Origin: Roseibium sp. MMSF_3412
Lineage (GTDB): Bacteria; Pseudomonadota; Alphaproteobacteria; Rhizobiales; Stappiaceae
Length of the DNA stretch: 64,000 nt
Direction: 5' to 3'
NCBI RefSeq assembly: GCF_030733265.1
Contig: NZ_JASHJI010000001.1
Location: 558,001-622,000, forward strand
In this document: positions 25,836 to 34,503 of the stretch, in pieces
Position numbering within the stretch: position 1 is the first letter of the stretch
Layout: every line of letters begins with the position of its first letter
Made by a program: the position numbers and the translations under genes
The notes under the pieces: generated by a model
Told to the model about the DNA's origin: nothing
The model's input: only the letters and a program-made list of their open reading frames with translations
The model's database searches: none

Positions 25836-27233
25836 TCAGCTCTCCGGAAAATCGGCTGCGCCGGACTGATCCCGCGACAAGCCATGACGGGCCATTTTCT
25901 CGTTGAGTGTCCGTCGAGGGAGGTTTAGTTCCCTAAGGACATCCGCAACGCGTCCCTTGTGCCGACGGAGCGCGCTTTCGATCAGACTGCGCTCATAGTC
26001 GTCCACAAGAGCCTTGAGACCATCCGCCCCTTTCGGCGCGGCAAGCCCCTTCTGGCCTGTGACCAGAATTTCCAGCGGCTGCGGGCTGACACCCGCATTC
26101 AGGACAAAACGCTCGGCCGCATTGCGCAGTTCGCGGACATTGCCAGGCCAGGGGTACGTCTGCAGAAAAGCTTCGTCACGCGCGGAGATGTCCGGTGTGT
26201 TCAGCCCGTACTGGGCGGCCAGCCGGTTCACGAACGTATCGAACAGAAGCAGGCAGTCGCGTCCCCGCTCGCGCAATGGCGGCACGTGGAGTTCGATGGC
26301 ATTCAGACGGAACAGCAGATCTTCGCGCAACCGGCCAGTGCTCACAGCCTCGCGCGGATCGAGGTTCGAGGCACTGACAAGACGAATATCAACCTCGACA
26401 GCTCTGGCACCGCCGATCCTGTCAACCTTGCGCTCCTGAAGCACACGCAGCAACTTGGGCTGCAGCGCGAGCGGCATCGATACGATTTCATCCAGAAACA
26501 GAACGCCCTTGTGTGCTGTTTCAATGCGGCCGATATGCTGACGGTCGGCACCTGTGAAGGCCCCGGCTTCATGTCCGAAGAGTTCTGCCTCAACCATGGC
26601 TTCCGGTAAAGCCGCCGCGTTGATCGCGACAAACGGTCCATCCTTGCGATTGCTGAAATCGTGGAGCGCCTGGGCGATCACTTCCTTGCCGGTTCCCGTT
26701 TCACCGGTGACCAGGACAGCGGCGTCGGTCTTGGCGAAATGCAGGATCTGCTGGCGCAGTGTGTGCATTGCCGGGCTGTTTCCAATGAGGCGGCTTTCAA
26801 GACCCGCCCCGTCGGAAAGCTGTTTCCTGAGCGCCCGGTTTTCGATGACAAGCGCCCGCTTGTCCGCGGCGCGGCGCACGACCTCGGCGATGTGATCCGG
26901 GTCGAAGGGCTTTTCGATGAAGTCGTAGGCTCCGGCCCGCATCGCCTCAACGGCCATCGGCACATCGCCGTGACCGGTGATGAGCACAACCGGCAGATCG
27001 CCGTCAAGCTCACCGATCCGCCGCAAGAGGGACAGTCCGTCCTCTCCTTCCAGCTTGACATCGGAGACAACGCAGCCGTCAAAATCCGGGGCGAGCCTGG
27101 ACATGGCATCGTCGGCCGTTGCGACTTCCACCGTGGCGAATCCGGCAAGGCGGATCCATTGCCTGAGTGCGGCCCTCATGGAGGGATCGTCGTCAACGAT
27201 GAGAACCTTGCGGTTATCCGGCTGTCCCGTCAT
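25836..27233 (-). CDS. dctD: Sigma-54-dependent response regulator, DctD type
   Basis: The 465-residue protein has a receiver domain with phosphoacceptor Asp58 (VVSDVKLEG), an AAA+ domain with Walker A GETGTGKE at residues 177-184 and the sigma-54 contact loop GAFTGA at 224-229, and a Fis-type HTH at the C-terminus (about 415-455). It is the partner of the adjacent sensor kinase. It overlaps dctB by four bases and lies directly upstream of dctPQM and its sigma-54 promoter, so it almost certainly activates that operon on sensing the TRAP substrate. Confidence 0.95.
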   Translation of the reverse strand: MTGQPDNRKVLIVDDDPSMRAALRQWIRLAGFATVEVATADDAMSRLAPDFDGCVVSDVKLEGEDGLSLLRRIGELDGDLPVVLITGHGDVPMAVEAMRAGAYDFIEKPFDPDHIAEVVRRAADKRALVIENRALRKQLSDGAGLESRLIGNSPAMHTLRQQILHFAKTDAAVLVTGETGTGKEVIAQALHDFSNRKDGPFVAINAAALPEAMVEAELFGHEAGAFTGADRQHIGRIETAHKGVLFLDEIVSMPLALQPKLLRVLQERKVDRIGGARAVEVDIRLVSASNLDPREAVSTGRLREDLLFRLNAIELHVPPLRERGRDCLLLFDTFVNRLAAQYGLNTPDISARDEAFLQTYPWPGNVRELRNAAERFVLNAGVSPQPLEILVTGQKGLAAPKGADGLKALVDDYERSLIESALRRHKGRVADVLRELNLPRRTLNEKMARHGLSRDQSGAADFPES

Positions 27234-29017
27234 TCTGCGGCTTCGTTTTCCAGGTCAAGTGACAGATCCGTCCGAAGCGTGTCACTGTCCACGGCGGGCA
27301 GTTTCAGCTCGAACACAGCTCCCTTAGGCGCATTCGCGCTGACGGACAAGCTGCCGCCAAGGTCATCGGCAAGGCGCATGGAAATCGCAAGCCCCAACCC
27401 CATGCCGCCGGAACTGGTCTTGGTGGAGAAAAACGGATCGAAAATCCGTTCCATGAGATCGTCGGGAATGCCCGGGCCGTTGTCGGATATCCTCAGGACG
27501 ATCTCGTTGCCGGCAAGTGAGGCTTCCAGCCGCACAAAGCCATCGTCCTCGCCCGCCGCCGCATCGGCACCGTTGCGCAACAGGTTGACCAGGATCTGTT
27601 CGACCCTGAGCGGCGCGGTTTCCACATCGAGATCCGTCCCGGGCAGATCCAGTCTCAGGACGACCCCGGTCTCCTCAAAACGTGGACGGGTGATCTTCTC
27701 CGCGGCCTTGACGCTTTCCCTGAGATCGATCTTCTCGATGCGGCTTTCACCCGGGCGCGCGAACCGCTTCAGCTCCTGGGTCAGGCTGGCCATGCGAAGC
27801 TGAATGGAATCAATTTCTTCGAGATTTTCAACGGCGGTCGTGGTGTCGCCCTTGTCCAGAAACTTGCGCGTGCCTGCAACGAACATCCTGAGCGCTGCAA
27901 GCGGCTGACTCAGCTCGTGAACGACCGCCGCCGACATTTCCCCGACCGCCGCAAGACGGTTGGACCGGGCGAGCCCGCGCTGTGCCTCCAGAAGCTCACG
28001 CTCGACGCGCCGGCGCTCCTGTATCTCGCCGACGAGGCGTGAATTCAGTTCCTTCAGGTCCGCGGATTCCTGTCTCAACTGGACGGATGTCTTGCGCAGC
28101 CGCCTGCCGCGCAGGACCAGCAGGATAATCGCGTAAACCAGACACAGAGCGATCGCGACAGTCCATATCGGCAGGACGCTCTTGCGGGTCTCTTCCAACG
28201 GAACCAGAAAATGAAGCGTCCATCCGAGCAGCCCGACATCCGCAGCGTTGTGCCGGAACACATTGCCGTCGATGGTCAAGAGCTTACTCCTGCTGACCGG
28301 CTGGTCACTGACGGGGTCCAGCTCCTGCGTGGCGTACTGACGGGTCGTGTCAATCGTCTCCCGGACCTCCGACGGCAGTTCGGCAAGCGTTCGGTAGCGC
28401 CACTCCGCGCGGCTGGAGAGGAAAATCACACCGTTTTCATCGGAAGCGAAAACCGTCTCGCCACCTTCGGCCCAGGCCGCCTCGAGCGGTCGCATGTCGA
28501 CCTTGACGACGGCAACTCCCGTCGGCGTTCCGGACACCGGTGTCGGTCGCGACAGGAACAGACCGGGTTCTCCAAGGGTCGCCCCGATTGCGAAGAACTG
28601 GCCCTCCTCTCCCTCGATCGCAGACTTGAAATAGGGACGGAAGGCATAGTTGCGACCGACAAGCGAAAGCTCGTCGCGCCAGTTGCTCGCGGCCAGGGTC
28701 GTTCCGTCCCGGTTCATCACGTAAAGAAGGTCAGCCCCGGAATTGTCGGCCATTTCCTGCAGAAACCGGTTCGCCGTCTCGTCCGGGCTGCCGGTTGCCA
28801 GCGCGGAGGTCGCGCGCGGATCGCGTGCGATCATGTAGGGCAGATAGCGGTACTTCTGATATTCGCCGAGAATCGTCTGGCGATACAGAGTCAGCCGTTC
28901 GGCGGCCTTGCGGTCGACACCATCCTCGTCCAGATCCATGAAGAGCTGGACCAGCACAAAGGCTGCAGCCAGAAACACAAGTGGCGGCAATGCCAGAAGG
29001 AGCCAGCGTTTCGTCAT
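27230..29017 (-). CDS. dctB: Sensor histidine kinase, DctB type
   Basis: The 595-residue protein has a transmembrane helix at about residues 6-27, a large periplasmic double-Cache-like sensor with YLPYMIARDP... and GRNYAFRPYFKSAIEG motifs, a second helix near 278-300, a coiled coil, and a kinase core with His367 (VVHELSQPLAAL), an NLLRNGADA N-box, and G boxes GPGIPDD and GMGLGLA. The YAFRPYF segment is characteristic of DctB dicarboxylate sensors. The ATG at 29017 is preferred to the GTG at 29023; both lack a strong ribosome site. The frame continues to 29203 but that part is promoter for the divergent usp gene. Confidence 0.92.
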   Translation of the reverse strand: MTKRWLLLALPPLVFLAAAFVLVQLFMDLDEDGVDRKAAERLTLYRQTILGEYQKYRYLPYMIARDPRATSALATGSPDETANRFLQEMADNSGADLLYVMNRDGTTLAASNWRDELSLVGRNYAFRPYFKSAIEGEEGQFFAIGATLGEPGLFLSRPTPVSGTPTGVAVVKVDMRPLEAAWAEGGETVFASDENGVIFLSSRAEWRYRTLAELPSEVRETIDTTRQYATQELDPVSDQPVSRSKLLTIDGNVFRHNAADVGLLGWTLHFLVPLEETRKSVLPIWTVAIALCLVYAIILLVLRGRRLRKTSVQLRQESADLKELNSRLVGEIQERRRVERELLEAQRGLARSNRLAAVGEMSAAVVHELSQPLAALRMFVAGTRKFLDKGDTTTAVENLEEIDSIQLRMASLTQELKRFARPGESRIEKIDLRESVKAAEKITRPRFEETGVVLRLDLPGTDLDVETAPLRVEQILVNLLRNGADAAAGEDDGFVRLEASLAGNEIVLRISDNGPGIPDDLMERIFDPFFSTKTSSGGMGLGLAISMRLADDLGGSLSVSANAPKGAVFELKLPAVDSDTLRTDLSLDLENEAAE

Positions 29018-29177
29018 TGTCACGTTATCGCGTATTTTTCGGTTTCTTGCCAGCGATCGTACATCGCCCTTCTTTGTGAAAGAAAAAGATTGATACGCGT
29101 CAAGGACGCGGTTCAAGTGGGTGCAATAGTTTTCGATCAGTGTCCTCGCGCTGAACGAGCGGCCGAAGGAGGGAAAA

Positions 29178-30011
29178 ATGCCCATCAAAGACATACTCAC
29201 CATTCTCGACCTTGCAGGGGATCAGCCTGCATCGAAATACGCATTGGAATTCGGCCGGACGCATGATGCGCACGTGACCGGGCTCGCCCTCGCGTTCGAG
29301 CCTGTCGTGCCGGCTTTCGCGGCAGCCCCGATGCCGGTCGACTACATGCAGGCGGCCCATGAGCAGGCGATCGCGGCGGCGAATGAAGCCAAGAAAGAGT
29401 TCGACGAACTTGCGCGCCTCGCCGCCGTCAACAATGAGAGCCGCATAGCGGAAATCCTGACCGGCGGCCCGCTGGAAAACGTGCTTGTCCATTGCAGACC
29501 GACCGATCTGGTCGTGATCGGGCAAACCAATCCGGACCGGCCCGAGCCGATGCGGGAGCTACTCATCGAAACGGTCCTGTTCGAAAGCGGTGTGCCTGTC
29601 CTGCTGGTTCCCTATATCGGCAGCAGCGCCTTCCAGCCCAAGAATGTGCTGGTCGGCTGGGATGGCAGTTCGACTGCCACACGGGCCATTCACTCGGCGC
29701 TTCCCGTTCTGGAAAAGGCCGACAACATCACCATCCTGGTGATCGAAAAGCGGGCGCGACCGGATCAGGGCCAGCCCGGCGCGGACGTTGCCAACTATCT
29801 GGCGCGCCACAACATGAACGTTACGGTCGAGGTGGTCACCAATCCACAAACGGGTGTCGCCGACGCGGTGCTCAACCAGGTGTCAGACAACGGCCACGAT
29901 CTGGTTGTCATGGGGGGCTACGGTCACAGCCGCATGCGCGAATTCCTGTTCGGCGGTGCGACGCGTGAAATCCTGGAAGCGATGACCGTACCCGTGTTCA
30001 TGGCACACTGA
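29178..30011 (+). CDS. Universal stress protein, two UspA domains
   Basis: The 277-residue protein has two UspA domains in tandem (about residues 1-140 and 150-277). The second shows the ATP-binding pattern GGYGHSRMREFLFGGATREIL, the first a degenerate version. Tandem Usp proteins are cytosolic stress or energy-state proteins. The ATG at 29178 follows a GGAGGG ribosome site. It diverges from dctB and is followed by a hairpin terminator and then the Pat-like gene on the same strand. Confidence 0.92.
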   Translation: MPIKDILTILDLAGDQPASKYALEFGRTHDAHVTGLALAFEPVVPAFAAAPMPVDYMQAAHEQAIAAANEAKKEFDELARLAAVNNESRIAEILTGGPLENVLVHCRPTDLVVIGQTNPDRPEPMRELLIETVLFESGVPVLLVPYIGSSAFQPKNVLVGWDGSSTATRAIHSALPVLEKADNITILVIEKRARPDQGQPGADVANYLARHNMNVTVEVVTNPQTGVADAVLNQVSDNGHDLVVMGGYGHSRMREFLFGGATREILEAMTVPVFMAH

Positions 30012-30030
30012 TCTATCCTGTTTAGACATG

Positions 30031-30065
30031 GTCCCGCGGATCGGCTGCAAATCGGTCCGCGGGAC
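30031..30065 (+). terminator. Hairpin terminator after usp gene
   Basis: A perfect 10-bp stem GTCCCGCGGA/TCCGCGGGAC with a 15-base loop is followed by ACTATTTTGTCTT. The large loop and broken T run make it a moderate candidate. Confidence 0.6.
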
Positions 30066-30146
30066 ACTATTTTGTCTTAAAACTCGGCTAGCCATCACCT
30101 AGGCTGCGATTGCGATTCTGTTGATCTGTGAAAAGGCCTTTTTCCC

Positions 30147-32873
30147 GTGACCATTCGCAATCTAGAAGGTTTCTTCTCGCCGACATCCATTGCCGTTCTC
30201 GGCCCCAGCAGGCACGCCGGCCCGGTTACGGACAGACTTCTGGAATGCCTGCAATCCTTCGAACCTGGTCACGCCGTTTCCCTAGTCGGAATAGAGGCGG
30301 ATGTTCCACTCGCCGGCCCCAGATGCACGTCGCTGGACGATCTGCCGCAATTGCCGGATCTGGCCATTTATCTCGGCCGCGCGGAGGCGCTTCCAAAGAC
30401 GATTGAAAAGCTCGGATCAGGCGGAACGCGCGCCATTCTGATCCCCTCACCCGGTTACGAAACCTGGCCGGAAGACCTCATGCAGGCGTGCCGGGAAGCC
30501 GCACGCAAGTTCAATCTGCGCCTGATCGGACCGGGAACGCTCGGCATCGCCGTTCCCTCGTCCGGTCTCAATGCGCTGCTCAGCGCGGAAACACCGTCGC
30601 GCGGCGATATCGCGTTCTTTTCCAGGTCCAGCGCCGTGCTGAATGCGACGCTTTCCTGGGCAAAGACCCACAATACCGGGTTTTCGTCCGTGGTCTCACT
30701 TGGCGCGCGCATCGATGTCGATCTAGGCGATCTGATCGACTATTTCGCGCAGGACTACCGTACACGCTCCATTGTCCTGCATCTGGAAGGGATTGCTTTT
30801 CCGCAGAAGTTCATCTCCGCAGCCCGGGCAGCTGCGCGCAGCAAACCGGTAATCGTTATCCGGTCGGGCAAGAGCCTGGATACCGGGGGATCGGGCCGCA
30901 CCCATGCCGGACGGCTGGCCACCACCGATCTCGTCTATGAAACCGTGTTCCGCCGCACCGGTCTCCTGCGCGTGTTCGATCTTGACGAGATGTTTGAGGC
31001 GCTTGAAACGCTGTCGCATATACGCGTCCAAAGATGCGACGAGATCGCCGTGATCTCAAACGGCCGCAGCCTTGCCAGTCTTGCCGTCGACCGGTTGCAG
31101 GATCTTGGCGCGCAGTTTGCCAAACTCGGCGAAGAAACCAGAAAACAGCTCGAACCGGTGAGCCGTACCGCTACCGAAAACGACACAAGGGCTGCAGCCG
31201 GGTCGGTGATCCTGAGCGAAAGCGCCACGCCGGACCAGATCTCATCGGCCATAACGACAGTCCTGAAAGATCCGTCCGTCGACGGCGCGGTCGTTCTTCA
31301 GGCGGCCGGTGCATTCACACCGCTGAAGTCTATTGCCAGGGCGGTGATCGACGCCTCTGCAGCCGACAGAAAGCGGACAGGCAGGAAAAAGGCGCTTGTC
31401 GCCGCCCTGATCGGAAGCGACGGCACCATCCGGGCGGAACTGACGGCGGCCAAGATACCCAATTATGCCAGCCCGGCCGAAGCGGCACGGAGCCTCATGC
31501 ACCTGGCGCATGATGCACAGGCGCGCGCCTTCCTGATGGCCGTTCCGCCGAGCCTGCCGACAAGCTTTTCGCCGGATGTGGCGCGCGCACGGGCCATCGT
31601 TGAAACAGCCCTTGCCCAACACAGGAGCTGGCTTGATCCGGAGGACGTCTGTGAAGTCTTGAAGGCCTATCAACTGCCGATTATGGAAACCCGGATGGCC
31701 GTGACGGCCGACCAGGCGGCGGAGCTGTCGGCAGGATTTTTCGAGACCTTCCGGCATTGCGTGGCAAAGCTCGTCTCCCCGGATCTGCCCTTCAAGTCGC
31801 GGATCGACGGTGTCCGGCTCGGCCTGGACCATCCTGAAGCGGTGCGTGCCGCTGCGCAGGAGCTGATCGAAAACACCAAACGAGACTATCCGGGCGCAGC
31901 GGTCGCGGGCATCTCCGTTCAGCCGATGCTTGAAGACCGGCACGGGATGGAACTCTATCTCGGGCTTGCCGAAACGCGGGAATTCGGTCCTGTGCTCGTG
32001 TTCGGCCATGGCGGGACATCCATCGAGGAAAGCCGGGACATCGCGCTGGAGCTGCCGCCGCTCGATCTGAAACTGGCGGAAGCGCAAATCGACCGGACCC
32101 GGATTTCAACACTCCTCTCCGGCGGCCCTTCGCGGCCTGCCCTCGACAAGGATGCGCTGGCACAGGCCCTGGTCAAACTGTCGCAAATCACCATAGACAT
32201 TCCCGAGATTCAGGAGCTCGATATCAACCCGATTGTTTCGCTGCCGTCCGGGCTGATCGGCCTGGATGCACGCATGACGCTTTGTCACCCGGAAAAGCGT
32301 CCGGGACGAACCGGTGCCTCGAGGCTTGCCATTGCCCCCTATCCCCAGGAGTGGGAACAGACGCTCACGCTCAAACACAATCGCAAGGTTTTCGTCAGGC
32401 CGGTCCGGCCCGAAGACGAGGACCTGTTCAGGACGTTCTTCGAGGCGATCACACCGGAAGACCTGCGGCTGCGTTTCTTTGCGCCCGTCAGGGATTTCAG
32501 TCACCGGTTCCTGTCACGGCTTACCCAGCTTGACTATGCGCGCGCGATTGCGTTTACCGCCATCGACCCGGACAGCGGAGATCTGCTCGGCGTCGTTCGC
32601 CTTCACGCGGACCCCGATCACCAGACCGGCGAATATGCCGTCATGGTGCGCTCCGACCTCAAGGGCGCCGGCCTCGGCTGGGCGCTCATGAAACTCATCA
32701 TCGGGTACGCCAAAGTGGACGGGATCCAGACCATCAAAGGCGAAGTCCTGAAGGAAAACACCTCGATGATCTCCATGTGTCAGGCGCTCGGGTTTACGGT
32801 CGGAACTTCGCCCGACGACCCGGGCATTGCCCTGGTGACACTGACTGTCGGCGACCTGCCGGCCGACGTCTGA
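30147..32873 (+). CDS. Pat-like fusion: ADP-forming acyl-CoA synthetase domains plus GNAT acetyltransferase
   Basis: The 908-residue protein has a CoA-binding domain (about 1-130), a succinyl-CoA-ligase-like domain (about 135-300) with THAG at His253, a hinge, an ATP-grasp region (about 505-725: ...ETRMAVTADQAAEL... LDINPIVSLP) and a C-terminal GNAT domain (about 735-895, with RSDLKGAGLGWALMKLII as acetyl-CoA site). This is the layout of the protein acetyltransferase Pat/YfiQ, which acetylates and silences acetyl-CoA synthetase. The THAG aligns with the catalytic SHTG/GHAG of active synthetases. The GTG start at 30147 has only a weak AAGG upstream. Neighbouring usp suggests stress or energy control. 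Confidence 0.88.
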   Translation: MTIRNLEGFFSPTSIAVLGPSRHAGPVTDRLLECLQSFEPGHAVSLVGIEADVPLAGPRCTSLDDLPQLPDLAIYLGRAEALPKTIEKLGSGGTRAILIPSPGYETWPEDLMQACREAARKFNLRLIGPGTLGIAVPSSGLNALLSAETPSRGDIAFFSRSSAVLNATLSWAKTHNTGFSSVVSLGARIDVDLGDLIDYFAQDYRTRSIVLHLEGIAFPQKFISAARAAARSKPVIVIRSGKSLDTGGSGRTHAGRLATTDLVYETVFRRTGLLRVFDLDEMFEALETLSHIRVQRCDEIAVISNGRSLASLAVDRLQDLGAQFAKLGEETRKQLEPVSRTATENDTRAAAGSVILSESATPDQISSAITTVLKDPSVDGAVVLQAAGAFTPLKSIARAVIDASAADRKRTGRKKALVAALIGSDGTIRAELTAAKIPNYASPAEAARSLMHLAHDAQARAFLMAVPPSLPTSFSPDVARARAIVETALAQHRSWLDPEDVCEVLKAYQLPIMETRMAVTADQAAELSAGFFETFRHCVAKLVSPDLPFKSRIDGVRLGLDHPEAVRAAAQELIENTKRDYPGAAVAGISVQPMLEDRHGMELYLGLAETREFGPVLVFGHGGTSIEESRDIALELPPLDLKLAEAQIDRTRISTLLSGGPSRPALDKDALAQALVKLSQITIDIPEIQELDINPIVSLPSGLIGLDARMTLCHPEKRPGRTGASRLAIAPYPQEWEQTLTLKHNRKVFVRPVRPEDEDLFRTFFEAITPEDLRLRFFAPVRDFSHRFLSRLTQLDYARAIAFTAIDPDSGDLLGVVRLHADPDHQTGEYAVMVRSDLKGAGLGWALMKLIIGYAKVDGIQTIKGEVLKENTSMISMCQALGFTVGTSPDDPGIALVTLTVGDLPADV

Positions 32874-32946
32874 GAACTGTCTCTCGATTTCCGATCCGAT
32901 TTCGGCTTACTGTGAAGCTGCACGGAGCTGCCGGAGGGGACCGAAT

Positions 32947-34491
32947 ATGGACAGCAAGGCAAAGCGGATCCTGGGAGCGGTTTCGATACCCTCCTTCATG
33001 ATCGGGACGGACTTTACCGGAGCCATGCTGCTGGTAACCCCGATCGAACAGGAATATTCGGTCGACATCACGACCACGCAATGGGTTCTGAATGCCTACG
33101 CGCTCACGCTCTCCATGGGTCTTGTTGCGGGCGGACGGCTTGGAGACCTGCTCGGTCACCGGCGCTATGTGCTCATCGGCCTCGGCATCTTCTTTCTCGC
33201 TTCGCTCGGCTGCGTTCTTGCGCCGGATGTCAACACGCTGATCTTTGCCCGGGCCGCCCAAGGGGTCGGCTCGGCGCTCATCTGGCCGTGTATCCTGGCG
33301 CTCGCGGCCACCTCGGTCGAGGAAGACGAACGCGGCAAGGCCATGGGCATCCTGATGGGGACGGTCGCAGCGGGAAACGTGCTCGCACCCTTCATTGCCG
33401 GAACACTCTCCGCCCTCGGAGACTGGCGCGGCTTCTTCGTCTTCAATGCCATCTTCGCGGTGATCGCCGCCGGCCTGATCTTCCGTTTCATCGACCGCGA
33501 AAAGGATCACGCGACCAACGAAGCCGTCGATGTGACCGGGATGGCCGTGCTTGCGGTTGCGGTCTTCTGTCTGCTTTTTGCCCTGGACACCGGGGCCGAC
33601 AATGGCTGGCTGTCGGTTCCCACCCTGCTGCTTCTGGGCGGTTCCATCGTCTTTTTCATCGCCTTCCCCTTTGTCGAACAGCGCGTCAAGGACCCCATGA
33701 TCCCGCTGTCGATGATGCGCAACCATCAATTCGTGCGAACGCTCGCGCTCAACGGCCTTCCGGCTGTCGTCCTGTTCCTCTGCCTGCTTTACCTGCCCCA
33801 ATACATGCAGAAGGTGCTCGGCTGGTCGATCTTCTGGAGTTCGATGGGCATGTTGCCTCTCGCTGTCGTTCTGGCGACGATGAACCTTCTGGTCGGCAAC
33901 TACTACAACGCCATCGGACCTCGAAAACTGATGGCGGCGGGCAATTTCTGTCTCATTCTCGGCTGCGTCCTGATGCTGTTCCTGCAAACCTCCTGGGGCT
34001 ATGCGGCGCTCATTCCGGCAATGCTTGTCGTCGGGCTCGGCGGCGGGCTTGTGTTCGGACCGGCAGGCACGGCGGCCGTCAACGCCGTCGGTGCCAAGGG
34101 CGCGGGGCTCGCGGGCGGCCTCTCGTTCATGTTTCATCTGGGGCTCGGCGCGATCGGCATTGCCTGTGCAACGGCGATGATGTTCATCGCGGCGATCCGG
34201 AAGGTCGAAGCGGTGACGTCAGCCGCCAGTGTCAGCCTGCCCGCCGGAGACCTGCGCGTTCTGGCTGCCGGAACACTGGAAGACCCGGCCGTCAAGGCGA
34301 TCACGGGGCGTTTTTCAGGCAACGAGGCCGAAGCGGTCACGAATGCCGTCCGCGAGTCTTTCGCCACGGGCCTTCACGCAGCCTTCTGGTTTGGCCTTGC
34401 CGTTGCGATTGTCGGTCTTGTCGTCGCGATCAGCATCGATGAAAGCAAGCTCAAAACCGACGCTCCGGAAGAGGAAGCGGCTGAAATATGA
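32947..34491 (+). CDS. MFS transporter, 14-helix DHA2 type
   Basis: The 514-residue protein has about 14 hydrophobic helices. The motif A-like segment GGRLGDLLGHRRYVLIG lies at about residues 59-75, and motif C-like ALIWPCI/AAGNVLAPFIAG follow, as in DHA2 drug:H+ antiporters. It probably exports a toxic compound or metabolite; the substrate is unknown. A GGAGGGGA ribosome site precedes the ATG. It starts 73 bp after the Pat-like gene on the same strand and may be read from the same message. Confidence 0.9.
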   Translation: MDSKAKRILGAVSIPSFMIGTDFTGAMLLVTPIEQEYSVDITTTQWVLNAYALTLSMGLVAGGRLGDLLGHRRYVLIGLGIFFLASLGCVLAPDVNTLIFARAAQGVGSALIWPCILALAATSVEEDERGKAMGILMGTVAAGNVLAPFIAGTLSALGDWRGFFVFNAIFAVIAAGLIFRFIDREKDHATNEAVDVTGMAVLAVAVFCLLFALDTGADNGWLSVPTLLLLGGSIVFFIAFPFVEQRVKDPMIPLSMMRNHQFVRTLALNGLPAVVLFLCLLYLPQYMQKVLGWSIFWSSMGMLPLAVVLATMNLLVGNYYNAIGPRKLMAAGNFCLILGCVLMLFLQTSWGYAALIPAMLVVGLGGGLVFGPAGTAAVNAVGAKGAGLAGGLSFMFHLGLGAIGIACATAMMFIAAIRKVEAVTSAASVSLPAGDLRVLAAGTLEDPAVKAITGRFSGNEAEAVTNAVRESFATGLHAAFWFGLAVAIVGLVVAISIDESKLKTDAPEEEAAEI

Positions 34492-34503
34492 CTGCAAGTT
34501 CCG

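Noticed and set aside
32794-34137. 447-codon open frame antisense to the MFS transporter
   Set aside because: Its translation is very polar with Asp, His and Gln enrichment, the usual antisense image of hydrophobic helices. The plus-strand frame has 14 membrane helices and an MFS motif.
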